NCBI GenBank assembly: GCA_028015205.1
Contig: CM051516.1
Coordinates: 48,116,230-48,180,229 of the forward strand
Length of the DNA: 64,000 nucleotides
Reading direction: 5' to 3'
Source: Mytilisepta virgata
Lineage: Eukaryota; Mollusca; Bivalvia; Mytilida; Mytilidae
The position numbers and the translations under genes are program-made. The notes beneath the pieces are model-generated. The model made no database searches. It saw only the letters and a program-made list of their open reading frames with translations, and had not been told where the DNA came from. How positions within the stretch are numbered: the first letter of the stretch is position 1; every line of letters begins with the position of its first letter. This document shows positions 46,470 through 58,289 of this stretch, piece after piece.

Positions 46470-46622
46470 AGACAATAGCAGTGCAATGACTTGACATAAA
46501 ATCGAATACGGATGAGGCTTAGAATCGGATGAAAATGCGAGGGTTTCCCGAGAATTTTCTCCGATTCATGCCGAATTTGAATATCAAATTTTATGTCAAG
46601 CCAATGCAGTTTTATTGTCTTT
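46470..46622. repeat. Foldback sequence
   Basis: GACAATAGCAGTGCAATGAC..TTGACATAAAATC on the left is mirrored by AATTTTATGTCAAGCCAATG and CAGTTTTATTGTC on the right, around a core with GAGGGTTTCCCGAGAA. Confidence 0.5.
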
Positions 46623-47035
46623 TTCTGCAATCTTTGGTGACATCGGTTGATATTAACACCAATTTCAAGATTATTTAAAACGTTTGTTAACCTCAATAGG
46701 CCCACATTGATTTGGCGGGAAAACTCACCTTTTCAAAGATCGATGAGCAGTTATACCACTGATAATCGCATAAGATTATTTAAAATAAAGGACGCTTGGC
46801 TGCAAATATTTTTTTTCAACAATAATTAATAAGTAACAAGAGAATAAGTATTGAAATTTTGTTTTAATGATTGAAATCAGTAAGTTTTTTTTCACATCCA
46901 TCCGGTTAATCAGATCAAGTAGGTGTGGCCTAAATGTTATATACTGTCAGTGACCGTATATCACTTGTAAATATACTGTCAAAACAGATAGAGCTCAAAG
47001 CTGCTCAAATAGAACGATTGCAGTTTAAAGTTTTT

Positions 47036-47041
47036 TTTATT
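47036..47041 (-). terminator. Possible polyadenylation signal of gene B
   Basis: AATAAA on the minus strand followed by an A-rich stretch, about 190 bases after the proposed stop codon of gene B. Position fits a 3' UTR end, but such hexamers are frequent in AT-rich sequence. Confidence 0.3.
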
Positions 47042-47224
47042 GATTTACGGTATTAAGTGAAACATTCCGAAATGCATGAAAACGTGTCACCCACGTCTGC
47101 ATTTTTTTTAGTTGGTTCTTTTCACCTTCTACAATTTGTATGAGATGAACTATTTCATTTGGTTGTGCAGATCGGATGTGGGTTCTAAACAGGTAGCTTA
47201 AATGGGACTCAGTAGAAAACGATT

Positions 47225-47252
47225 TCACTTAACAGAATCGCACAATTCTTGC
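47225..47252 (-). CDS. Polycystin-1-like gene B, possible terminal exon with stop
   Basis: After acceptor ATATTTTTTAG the frame reads one base completing an arginine codon and then QELCDSVK and a TGA stop. The one-base entry matches the two open bases left by the exon at 48323-48444. An AATAAA signal lies about 190 bases downstream. The exon is very short, so this is a tentative call. Confidence 0.4.
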
Positions 47253-48322
47253 CTAAAAAATATAGAACTTTTTTTACTTCGAGTGAGGCGCTTCAAATAA
47301 GACAACTCGCTGTTTGTAAATAATCTATTAATTTTGTTAAAATAATCAATAATGATTTGCCACATATTTTCCCCATAAACAATACACATTATATTCTATT
47401 GCACATGAAACATACTTGATTTAAAAAGCAGTACTTCATCTTAAAATTACTTGACAGTACAAGACACTTGCATGCTTAAGTGTTTGTTTCTTCTTGCTCT
47501 GTATATTGGACAGCTAATTCAACACTGTCGTCTAGCATTTTTTGCAATGGTTTTGAAGACAACAGGGATAATATTTACGACGCAATCTTTATAAATTATA
47601 GTTTGAGTATCAACGATTGATGGTGTCTTGTAGTCCTGACAGCCCATCGTAATGTACAGATACAACCATATACATCAGTGATCTTATTGACGCGAACTTG
47701 TTCAAACGGTATCAATCTCTATTTTTTTCATTATATTTGTTTTGAAGGAAGGAATTACACAGAATCCATTGTTTAAAGTTATATTTTCATTCTGTGTATT
47801 GATACTCATATTTAAGTACATCGGCATTGATTTGTTTGTTCTAAACAGCTCAGGGTATTATTAAGTTGTTGACTCTTGTTTATTGTAATTTAGGAATAAC
47901 AGACGGCTGATTTGACGTGTAAATATTGATAACATTGCTAGAGACTTATTCGAATTCTCTGTCCACTGTATTAAAGATCATCTGGTGACCTCTAACGATC
48001 CAGTTTTGAAAGATTCCTTTCCGACAGGATGTTGCATCATTGACCCATTTGGTTAATCGGAATTTAACTCAGCTCTTTAACAGTTTGGTTATTGTTTTGG
48101 TCTTGAACACAACTAATGAATTCTTAATCGACAAACCATCCATAGCTTATGCATTAAACTTTGTATTGAGGTGTAGCACACTTTACCACCAATTTGTGGT
48201 GATGCCAAAAGGAATTAATAATTGAATATGAAAATAAATTACTAGTATATCTCTGTCCTGTTACAGTTACTTTTTAGTTAATGTTCTAAATTTATGTCGA
48301 TTAGTTATGCTGTATTACTCAC
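47253..48322. other. Proposed last intron of gene B
   Basis: AT-rich, many short frames in all directions, none with splice sites or family resemblance. I see nothing else in it. Confidence 0.4.
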
Positions 48323-48444
48323 CTCACTTGTGGATTGTCATAGAGAAAGAAAAAATCAACGAAAGGGAAAACTTTGTTTGTTTGTCTTCTGACATTATGT
48401 TCACTCAGGAAATAAAGATATTCAATGTAGAGTTTCTTAATAAA
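48323..48444 (-). CDS. Polycystin-1-like gene B, cytoplasmic tail exon
   Basis: Between acceptor TTTTTCGCAG and donor GAG/GTGAGT the frame encodes FIKKLYIEYLYFLSEHNV, then RRQTNKVFPFVDFFFL, and ends at YDNPQVR. It begins in phase 0, as the exon at 52156-52205 requires, and leaves two bases. Both splice sites are strong. The content is not diagnostic but suits a helical tail after the last membrane segment. Confidence 0.55.
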
Positions 48445-50481
48445 CTGCGAAAAATACAAAAGAGATAACAAATCAAAATTTAAAAATCTTGCTACATTGT
48501 ACATAATAGTTAAGTCACCCAAGCATAACACTCTAACAAGACTAGAACAGGCAAATTTCCGGATGTGATGTTTAGGTTTTCCGTAAGGTATGCATCATCG
48601 TCCTATCTACATTGCACTCGTCGAATTGCACTATTGTAAAAGGTGAAAATTAGAGCTGAATTTGAGCAATTAAATGTGTAGTTCTGAAGGCAAAAAAATC
48701 TTATAATCTTCAAACAGATGTCGATCTGGAAATACTCTCACTGATTTCTTTCCGTTGCCATTAAATGATAACTACAGCAGAACAAACATCTTTATCAGTT
48801 TAAAGTGTGTATTTACAACAGACTTGATTCTGACCTTATTGACAAATATTGAAGTGATCGTGCTCAATAAGCGGCACTTATCGCATTGCATGATTATAAA
48901 AGATGGAAAATTAGAACTTAGAAGTAGATTTCAGCTGTGGAACATGCAGTTATGCAGAATCAATCATATCAATTGATTGAGAGATTAGATAATGTTTTAC
49001 GCCGTGTGGGCGACATTGAAGCCATATATATATCACGGCGAGATGTAAGAAATTAAGTTTGATTAAAACACAAATACTATCTTAAACGAATGGACTATTT
49101 ACAAATAATATTTAAGGTGATATAAAACAATAAAACAAAAATACATCTAATAATATCATAGAAAAACTTTGCAAAACAACAACACAGATACACTATTAAG
49201 TAAAATAACAACATTCAAATAATATTAACAAATTTAAACAATCATATCAAAAACACTCCAATAAAGTTGTAACAGTGTATGGTCACCAACTACTCCGGAT
49301 ACATTTATTTATATTGACATACATTTTCGTGTATTGCCGAAGAAAATATTCGTTAATTATAACAAAACAAAATTTCTATTAGTTTTTTTATTTACGTTTT
49401 TTGCAATGTTTGGTCATGAGCGCACTTTCAAATTCTAAAGGCTTTTTTTTTTACTTTCCAAAAGAATATTTTGATATTTCGATGAGATCATCAATTCGTG
49501 GATTGATTTAACCAGGAAATCCTCGAAAATTTGTGCAATACGTTTTACATTATTATGTTTCTGTCTAAAAGTATATAAATAAATTACAACATACGTGTGA
49601 AGAAACAAAAGTAAAAAAAAATCCTTTGTTCAATCCAAGACTAAATTTTAAAAAGTATAAATATATAAATACAGCTAATCTACTTTTACTTTTAAAAGAT
49701 GTTTGAAATATAACCTAAGATAAAAACACAGAGAAACTGTTTGAAGTATATACTAGTTTTCGTTTTAAAGTAGACTTTTCTTCTGTACGTATTCAGTGCC
49801 ATTACATTATTGAATGGAAATATTTCCTATGCGAAAAATCAAACCTGTGGATAAAAAAAATGAATATAGTCGCTCTGAAATATTAATGCTGTATTAAATC
49901 TATAATAAAATAATATAAGTGAAAGTTATTAACAATATGTCCGTAATGAGCACATTAATTCTTGATATTACAAGAACACGAGTTAAACCTCGACCGTTTT
50001 TCCGTTTGTTATTTATTGAATAATTGGCATGGCCTTTCATCTTATATAGTTTTTTCTGGTAGATATTTCCATATTTTTTTGTTTCCATTGATTGTTTTTA
50101 TTAAGACATCTGATTACGACAAAAAAAAAGTGAATGAAAAGATAACGTACATCGAGTACTGATATTATTGATGTTTCTTTTCCACGCCAGAAGTAAGACT
50201 TTGTTTTAAGAATATATGTTGTATTTTGTAACGTTGTTTGAATTGGACTTACAAATGCAACACAGTTATTAATTTTATTTTCTCCTAATCTTGACGTGTT
50301 CAGTCGGTGGGATAAAAATGCATAATATTTTTAACCACTTCCCGGTGATTAAATTTCTACGTGGGAATTACCGCCGTTTTTTCTATAGTTATTAGAGCGA
50401 TAAAATAGAGAAGTCCCGAAATAACGTCTATGTAAACAAACTACATTTTCTTGAGGTTTTTGTTAAAAAATGGGAGAAACC
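48445..50481. other. Gene B intron, nothing recognised
   Basis: Very AT-rich; no exon or complete element supported. Confidence 0.45.
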
Positions 50482-50641
50482 GATTCTCCTTCAATTTACT
50501 CTCGATTTATGGAATTTCTCCACCTTCAATAGTTAAATTCTAGATTTTAACACGCTCGCAATAGCTCGCGTGTTGAAAATCGCAAATTTAACTATCTCGG
50601 GTGGAGAAATTCCATAACTCACTCTTACCTGAAGGAGAATC
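50482..50641. repeat. Foldback element with CTCG-rich core
   Basis: Outer arms GATTCTCCTTCA and GAAGGAGAATC, inner arms TATGGAATTTCTCCACC and GGTGGAGAAATTCCATA, and a centre ACACGCTCGCAATAGCTCGC. Same layout as 13791-13893 and 56791-56934. Confidence 0.6.
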
Positions 50642-50694
50642 TATATATAACCGTACTTCTTTTGTTACTAGTGTATTATTATTAAACATCAAAA

Positions 50695-50940
50695 TGGATA
50701 ACAAGAAAGGCCAACAATGACATACCAATCAGTCAAAGCAATCCAACTGACAGAACGCAGGACTAATAAGAATATGAAAGAGTACAAAACACAAACATGA
50801 ACACAACAGAGATTCAGGGTAGTCTGACTTGGTACAGACACTGAATAGTGTTAGGGTTAAACCGATTTTATGGGTACCCAAACCTCCCCTTTATCTATCC
50901 TGACACTCTGGTGTATAAAACACACTATTGTCATTTTATA
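50695..50940 (+). repeat. Dispersed repeat, second copy of the family at 7195-7435
   Basis: Contains AATGACATACCAATCAGTCA, CAGGGTAGTCTGACTTGGTAC, CCTCCCCTTTATCTATCCTG and TGTATAAAACACACTATTG, all matched in inverse orientation at 7195-7435. Confidence 0.6.
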
Positions 50941-51217
50941 GAGTCTTTATATTTGTATACACCAGGGAGCTAGAATTGACAAGGAAGGTTGAGATGGATC
51001 TATCTAATGAATTGAACTGCAATTAATTTATCATGCATAATTTTGGCAGATAATTCACATCTAGTTTCTAATAGTTTTTACTGCTTTTTTCTTTGAATTG
51101 GCGAGTCATATAATTTTAACTGTACACAGTGCATTATATAGAATTCAGATCTCCTAAGATCATGGTCAAGACGATTTGCAATTACATTTTTGTTCACTAT
51201 TGTATTCTTAACAAATC

Positions 51218-51390
51218 AAGTTTCATACCAAAACAGGGAACTCCAACGGAAATGCCACAATCCAAATCAGACAGACTGGTAAAACAGGGAGGCACACACA
51301 CGCCCAGAACAAATGGGAAGCATCAGTCATACTCTTGACTTGGTACGTGCTTCTTTATATGTAAATGGTGGGTTAAACCAGGTTTTAAAC
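51218..51390 (+). repeat. Dispersed repeat, second copy of the family at 36300-36545
   Basis: See landmarks under 36300-36545. Lies in an intron of gene B. Confidence 0.5.
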
Positions 51391-52155
51391 AATATAAAAA
51401 AAATGTTGATTTTTAAACCAATCATGTACTTAACACTGAACCACAAAAATTGATACAAACAAGAATAAATATATCACCACTTATATATACGTTAATATTA
51501 CCACAATACTTACGATATATTAAACAGTTAGTTAATGTTACGATCATCAGTCGAAGCCAGTGTTACTTTTATTAATCGACGAATCTGAAATAGCGCATGT
51601 TAGCAAATGTGATTGTGATTCGTATTGTATTTTTTTATTTGTTTTCGTTGTTTTTTCTTTTCTTATTTTGCTTTTTTCCATTTTTTTCAAAAAACCCGTT
51701 AATTCTTGATTACATCTTTCTTTCCTTATAATAATGTATTACGTCTTCCATTGTAACTACATGTAGCAGTGGCAAACTAGTAGTGGTCTGATGACGGATT
51801 ATAATCGATAATCGGTCGATTGAAGGTTGGTAATAAAAAATTTCATAATCTATTGTAATTATCTGTAAATTCAAACTTTAAAAAGCTTGAATCTCACACA
51901 GCAATGACGTATTTAACTTCAGCTTAAATGATTTTAAAGTTATTTCAGAATAGAGACGTATTTATCATAGCCTTAGTGTCTTTGTGTGCGCTCCGTGGAC
52001 AGAACTTGAAATATTAGTTAGAGTCATAAAACATCGATTAAAACCAAAAACAAGCCTTCAGTGAATTATAATCATAGTCAATATGTATATATGTTTTAAA
52101 TAATAAACACGTAAATGTACGAAAAGTCTATCTCATGAATAAAAATTGCACAAAC

Positions 52156-52205
52156 CATGTCGTCCAGCTGTTTACAGTCTTCTTCTACATCCTGTCCTCG
52201 GTGAT
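52156..52205 (-). CDS. Polycystin-1-like gene B, short tail exon
   Basis: A 50-base exon reading HRGQDVEEDCKQLDDM. Its first two bases complete an aspartate codon opened by the exon at 52628-53194 and it ends in phase 0. Acceptor TTTTTTAACAG is good; donor ATG/GTTTGT is weaker. Acidic, probably cytoplasmic. Confidence 0.52.
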
Positions 52206-52296
52206 CTGTTAAAAAATATTAACTGCATTTGTTAATAAACGTTTAAGAAAAAACTAGAAAGGAAAATTAGGTACATTTGCACATACAGTTTTAAAA

Positions 52297-52392
52297 AATA
52301 TTCCTCTAGATAAGGGAAGCAACACTATCATGATTCTTCTCAGAAATATTCCTCTAGAAAAGGGAAGCAACACTATCATGATTCTTCTAAGA
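52297..52392. repeat. 48-bp tandem duplication
   Basis: AATATTCCTCTAGA(T/A)AAGGG and the following AAGCAACACTATCATGATTC occur twice at a 48-base offset, just upstream (on the minus strand) of the 52156-52205 exon. Confidence 0.8.
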
Positions 52393-52627
52393 ACATTATT
52401 ATATATTACAATACAGAAAATAAGGACAAACCAAATAAATTATAAAAAGAAATGGTCGTTCATAATGGAAATAATGGTTACTTAATATTATTATTTTTTA
52501 TTTTTTTTTAAATAAAACAATGTTGAACATTTGATTTGCAGTATGTAAACATTGAAGCAGAGGTTATTGTTTGAGTTGATTGGATTGTTCAAATTTCAAA
52601 AGTTCAAATACTAAGAAAACCTCACAC

Positions 52628-53194
52628 CTGTGTCGTATTTTGAAGCCGAGTCCTCTTTGGTTGAACAACATTTGAACATCTGTCTCACCTTCCACCAAAA
52701 GTGAGTATTTAATTCCTCATCAAACGGTTCGATATTATCGTTGTTATTCCAGGTTGATTTAACCGTGGAAAAGGCGTCATTCAAAACACAGATAAACAAA
52801 TTTACCATTAGGATAGTCATTATAAATGTAAACACAGTAAAATACATATTTGATTGGATATCCGTCGTCATCTGAGCATCCTGGAACGTTACCATGGCTA
52901 ACATCATCCGAAACAGCGTTCCGAAGGTATTCAGAAAATTTCGGAATTGATAAGATGTGGCTCCCATTACAACAAAGGCGAACGACGAGCAGGCAATGAG
53001 AAGAACGGTGATCATCAGAGTGACGGATACTAATTCTGTCCTAGCAAGCTGAATAGAAGTTTTCATCATATACAGGTAATAGTTAAAGCTTAGAGATTTC
53101 AACAGATTCAGAATTGTGATGAATAAAACAACACCAATACAACCTTTATAGATGTCATCCAAGAACTGCACAAGTTCGAAAGATTGGAATGTAC
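52628..53194 (-). CDS. Polycystin-1-like gene B, exon: last membrane segments and pore region
   Basis: This 189-residue exon starts TFQSFELVQFLDDIYKG and holds at least four hydrophobic segments. It includes the RTELVSVTLMITVLLIACSS helix, the pore-helix-like stretch NFLNTFGTLFRMMLAM, and the last helix ending LMVNLFICVLNDAFSTVKS. 'LFIC(V/I)(L/I)ND.(F/Y)S.VK' is the strongly conserved end of the polycystin channel domain. After it follow an acidic linker and HFWWKVRQMFKCC. No EF hand is seen, which favours the PKD1-like rather than the PKD2-like branch. Acceptor ATATTTTAG and donor ACAG/GTGTGA. Two leading bases complete a glycine codon from the exon at 57307-57879. Confidence 0.87.
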
Positions 53195-53578
53195 CTAAAA
53201 TATATATATTATAAATAAAATAATAAGATATATGGTATTCCAAATTCATATTAAAACAAGTTTTATTTTAGGTGAGCTATTGCAATAACTTTGCATGTGT
53301 CGTTGTCCGCAATCTCAATATAAGAAAGTTATGAGAAATTAGCTTCAAGATTTTGTGATTTGAAACACTTGGGACAATAGAAACCAAACTTATATTAATT
53401 TGTTGGATCTTTTTAAAGACAAAATCTAATGACCACCCTTTCCGAACAATGTGCACTTTAAATTGCTTCATTAAATCGATAAGCAAATTAAATAGAAGTC
53501 TCTGGTTTTCAAATCATTTTTCAATAAAAGCACGAGTGTGATTTTGACATTGGTTAAGTAAAAACCAGTGTTGCAATT

Positions 53579-54520
53579 ATAGTCCAGTCAGACTAAGTTT
53601 TAACCTCAAACTAATGGCAAAAGAAAATGTTTTAGTTCTTATCTATAGCATTAAGCCCCAAATATACACAGAAAAAAGTCCCATAAAATCTAACTTGAGG
53701 AAAACTCAAAATCAGCATTTTTAATTTCCTATGGAAATTAACATTGGAAAGGGGAGATAACTCCACAAAAATGAGTCTTTTTTGTCAGGTTTTGGTTGAT
53801 TTTCTCCAAATTCGTGTAAAGTATGATACTTTGACGGGGTTATAAGTTCGTATTTGACTATATTATATAATCTTCTGCTCGTGAAATGTACAAAACCGAA
53901 GTGTTATGGGTATTTTTATTTTTTTTGCGCATTTTTCATTAAAGAAATTGCAAATTTGTGGCTTTGTGACCATTTTGAAAAAATAATGTGAAATTTTGGT
54001 ATTGTTTATATCTGTAAATTATATTTGTTCAGCATCTACCTTGTTTAAAGAAACATTAAACCACAAAAAGAATAATGTGTGCTTAATTATTTTTATTAAA
54101 TTTGAGATTCTTTACCTTGACATGTTGAAAAATTTAATAAATGGTCAACTAATGAATTACGAAATCTAGGTTGAAGCTTGATAAAAGATTTAAAAACACC
54201 TTTAGAGTTGTTTGTTATACTCTAAAGACGGCTAAAATATCAAGAATCAATACATTCTGCTGCAAAGAAGCGGTAAAGTTATAATTTTGTATCAATTTTT
54301 ATTGATATTTCTGCCTTTTTTCCAGAGTTATCTCCCATTTTCAATGCAAACCTCCATAGGAATTTTAAAATCGTGATTTTTTAGTCTTCTTCAAGTTAGA
54401 TTTTGTTAGACTTTTTTCTGTGTATATTTGGGGCATAATGCTAAAGATTAAAACTTTAAAATCTTCTGTTGCAATTATGTTAAGGTTAGGGTCAAATTTA
54501 TGCTAGATTGACTGGACTAT
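53579..54520. mobile_element. Element with long terminal inverted repeats, possible TA duplication
   Basis: Left end TATAGTCCAGTCAGACTAAG and right end TAGATTGACTGGACTAT. Similarity of the inverted arms continues inward for about 200 bases (CCCCAAATATACACAGAAAA against TTTCTGTGTATATTTGGGGC; GGGAGATAACTC against GAGTTATCTCCC). TA flanks the GTCCAGTC ends, as in Tc1/mariner-type elements. No transposase frame. In an intron of gene B. Confidence 0.65.
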
Positions 54521-56790
54521 TACATATTAAATAAAGTAATGAAAACCTTTTTGTTTCATATTTCATTTCTTTGTTTAATTTTGGGCTTAAATTTTTTTTT
54601 GTTTATTTATTTTTTTTTAGTTGCAAATTGACACGCAAAACGGAGATGATGGAGTTTAAATAAACTTTAATTAAGTCTTCTCTTTGCAGTATTTCTAAAG
54701 CAAGCTAATACATGTACGTATTACAGAGGATAGATGCTATTATTTCGGTTCTAGCCATGAACGTGGTATGTTATAAATTTAGGATTTTTTGGAAACTAAG
54801 GAGCATTTCCCATTTCCCCTATATTTTCCCTTAATTTTCTCTTACCCTTTTTTGTAGTTTTGGCAATTAAATTTACAATATATGGTACAATATTACAGAT
54901 TTACATATTGTGACATCATTAAAGCATTCACTTGAATTTTATCAAAATTTGCTTCAGAGTAAGTTTATAAAGCGAAGGAGACAGAACATATTTGTCCGCT
55001 TGGTTGTTTATTTTATATTAGTTTCGGAGGCTTTTGGTACTTTAAGATTAACATAGAAACAGTGGACTTTAAACAAGTCTATATTTTCTGATATTGTACA
55101 GTGAAATATATTTTAGAAACATTTGATTTCCAAATAAGAAGATCCAAACAATTGTGTGAATTCATGCTCTTTATGTATATTAATGCAGAAGATGTATGAT
55201 TTACACACTATCATCTTGTGAGATCTACAGTTGTTACCCATGCAACTGAACGCCGACCAGATTGAGTTGTCAAATCTTGAGATATTTCTGCCAACTTTTA
55301 AATTTAATTGGGTAGAAGTGTAAAAATTCTCCAATATTTACAAAACTGTAAAATGAATGGTTTTATCTCCTTTTCATTGAAACAAAGGCATTTTAAGGGC
55401 CTTATCAACAGCAAGGTTCTGTATATTCAATTTGCTTCTAAGCACAATGTACCATAAAATTTGGTCAAAGGGACAATAATCCGACCAAAGAGTAGAAAAC
55501 AGCTCAAGGCTACCAATGGGTCTTCAACGCAACGAGAAAATCCCGCACCCGGAGGTGGGCTTCACTGGCCCATAAACAATAATGCACACAAGATAGCGAA
55601 ATGGACGGCACACTTAACTCCGAAATATACAAATGAAACAAAATTAAAACACACACAAGACAAACAAAGGCTAGAGGTTCCTGACTTGGGACAGGCGCTA
55701 AAATGCAGTGGGGTTAAAAATGTTGTGAGATCTCATCCCTCCTCCTATACCTCTAGCTAATGTGGAATAAACAAACACACAGCGATAAAAACAGTAAAAC
55801 TCAGTTTAAAAGATCGCCGAGTCTGATGTAGAAGAAACTAAGCAAAATGACAATGCTCAATATATATTAACAAAGGACTACTAGCAGTTACTGACTTGCC
55901 AGCTCCAGATCTCAATTAAACTGATCGAAAGATTGTCTTTATAATATGGAAAATCAGCCACAATCCCTCCCGCTTTCATGAATTATACGATAAGAACATA
56001 ACCCATAATTCCAACAAATGGTTTTAGAATAAATCTGTTAATTTCCGATGCAAAGACCCTATGAGTGAATCAATATTAATTCAAAAAATGCCATCTTTAA
56101 TGACTTGACAAAAGTATCGTAACTAACTCCCTTGTGGATAAGTCTGTTTAAAGGTTTGGTTAGCTTTTCAGGTGAATGACGACAATTTTGTGCTTTGTAT
56201 AGAATATTACCATAAGATTAGAAATACCTGAACATATAAGATGTTTGCACGTTGATTTATATTTACGAATGGTGTCCTTGTACCGATGATAAAATTTAGT
56301 AAAAGTTTATAGATATTCATTTTCGTGCAATATCATGTTTTATGGACCACTGAAAGCAGTATACCTGCTAGCCCTCGTCAATATTGTTTTTATGTGATAT
56401 TGCACTCAGTGAAGTTTCATAATTATATATTATTATACTTTATGCAAATTTCTGATGTAATCCAGTTATTTCATTGGTTCTTCAGAATGTGGTATTTTGC
56501 AGTATTTTTTGTTTTATTCCGCCTACACATAGCAACATGTGATAATTTTGCATAGCAACGAAAATATCACATTCCGCGACCGAACATTACCGAACTCGAA
56601 AACTATCACCCGTTCCATCCGAGTTTTACCGATTAGTATTCCACTTCTTGTATTCTGCAGCAACACTATTGTCCGCAGGTGTTTTTATTGATTTTATATT
56701 GTTGACTTATAATACAGTTAATTCATTGAGATACAGTATTGTGTATTCCGCATCAACTAATCCAGATGAGATCAATGCATTCAGTATAGT
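54521..56790. other. Gene B intron
   Basis: AT-rich. The stretch at about 55480-55765 is less AT-rich and repeat-like (CCCGCACCCGGAGGTGGGCT; TTCCTGACTTGGGACAGGCG), but no second copy was seen in this window. No exon supported. Confidence 0.4.
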
Positions 56791-56934
56791 AAAAAACATA
56801 CTGCCTTTAGTTGAGGGTGTTATGGTAGATTACCACACTTAGAAAAAAAATATCACGCTCGTCTCCGTCTCGGGTGACATTTTTTCTTCGTGTGGTAATC
56901 TACCACAACAAGCTCACCTAAAGCCAGTATTTTT
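56791..56934. repeat. Foldback element with CTCG-rich core
   Basis: AAAAACATACTGCCTTTAG and GGTAGATTACCACAC on the left are mirrored by GTGTGGTAATCTACC and CTAAAGCCAGTATTTTT on the right, around CACGCTCGTCTCCGTCTCGG. Confidence 0.65.
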
Positions 56935-57306
56935 CCCGCTATCACCCATTTTTCTTTTCATACATCTTTTGCATGCAGTATAATAAATCTTATAAAATCC
57001 TTTTTATTATTTAATGGTTTTTGAGAAATAAAACTTGTCATTGATAAACGTTTGAAAAAAATCAAGAGAGCTTATTTTTCCCGTCAAATTTTCGATGACT
57101 TATATCTCGAAAAGAAGTCGCAGAGACCTATTTTTTTTTTCGCTCTTTTAGTTCCTTAATAATCACCTATCAATATTTACCAGTGTTATGAAAAGCTTGT
57201 TATTTTGAAACTGAGCAGTGAACATCCTGAAGACGCAACCAGATTCCTACCCTAGATATATATAGATTCTTGCATCGATATAGGTAGATTATCCATCAAA
57301 TCTTAC

Positions 57307-57879
57307 CTGCCGAATTGAAAATCTTCTCAACAATGACAATAGTCCTGTCTATCCTTGCAATGTAACAGGCAATAGCTGTATAAGACAACAAGAGGCTCAA
57401 CAAGGTTCCCCACGATGTGATCGAAATGAAAAACTTTGATTTTATTTTCCATGCATCATAAATAAAATATACACTCCGAAGGAAAGTCAACATCATAAAT
57501 AACAGCTGCCCAGCAAGTACAACATAGTCCCATGGATTGATATACGGATATAACCTTGATGTTATGACGTCAGATGTTACATAATATCCACCAGTAGTTG
57601 GTATTTCAATGAAAAATGTTACAAGACTAAACAGTTTTGTATTGACATTCAACACAACATTTTCAACACTGATAAATCTTGTCCTATTGTCTATCCAGTT
57701 TTGCTTTTTTAACATGGACATGTCATGATAGATATTTCCTTTGAAAGGATTGAGGTCACGTACATAACCGCCGCCACGATAGTAGTCATAGTAACCAAAC
57801 TTTGTAAACGTTCCAGTATCCACACTTGTCATGTACGTAAATCCGGATTCATCACACCATGATCTATATTTTATCCAAC
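57307..57879 (-). CDS. Polycystin-1-like gene B, exon: extracellular TOP domain and membrane segment
   Basis: The exon encodes about 190 residues. Its first part (YYRGGGYVRDLNPF, NWIDNRTRFISVENVVLNVN, FFIEIPTTGGYY) is the extracellular polycystin/TOP domain found between membrane segments of TRPP-type proteins. Its second half has membrane helices (DYVVLAGQLLFMMLTFL; SWGTLLSLLLSYTAIACYIA). The run 'W.D..TR....E...N.N..LF..V....E.P.TGG' is the family signature. Acceptor AATATAATAG; donor GCAG/GTAAGA. It begins with two bases, so an upstream exon exists, presumably to the right of the inserted retrotransposon and outside the window. Confidence 0.88.
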
Positions 57880-58289
57880 CTATTATATTAAAAAAAGTTT
57901 AAATTATTGTTGAGTCGTAATACATCGTAAATGTTCACATCTTGTGCATCAAAATCGGTTTCACAGAATTTATTATTACAACTGAGTAGATACCTCTGCT
58001 GGTGGACACCAAGTCCCCGAGTTAATTACGTTAGTAGTACTTTGATACTACTTAAAATTTACTGTTATAAAATGTTAAATTTTATGAAACTAAGGAGCAT
58101 CTCTCTCATGCATAGCTCCGTCCTTAGATGGTTTTGGCTATTCACTTTTGGCATTCTGTATGTTCTCTGTAACATTCGGAATATTGTTTTGGTTTTCAAA
58201 CAGTTTAGACTTTCAGCACAAATTATGAGTCGTACATGGTTAGAATGTGCACATCTAATGAATCCAAACTGGTATATAATTATTCATTA
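57880..58289. other. Gene B intron up to the gypsy insertion
   Basis: Short intronic stretch upstream of the TOP-domain exon; no further exon seen before the retrotransposon begins. Confidence 0.5.

Noticed and set aside
48040..48225. Plus-strand frame of 61 codons
   Set aside because: Composition and surroundings do not differ from intron sequence; no start context or homology.
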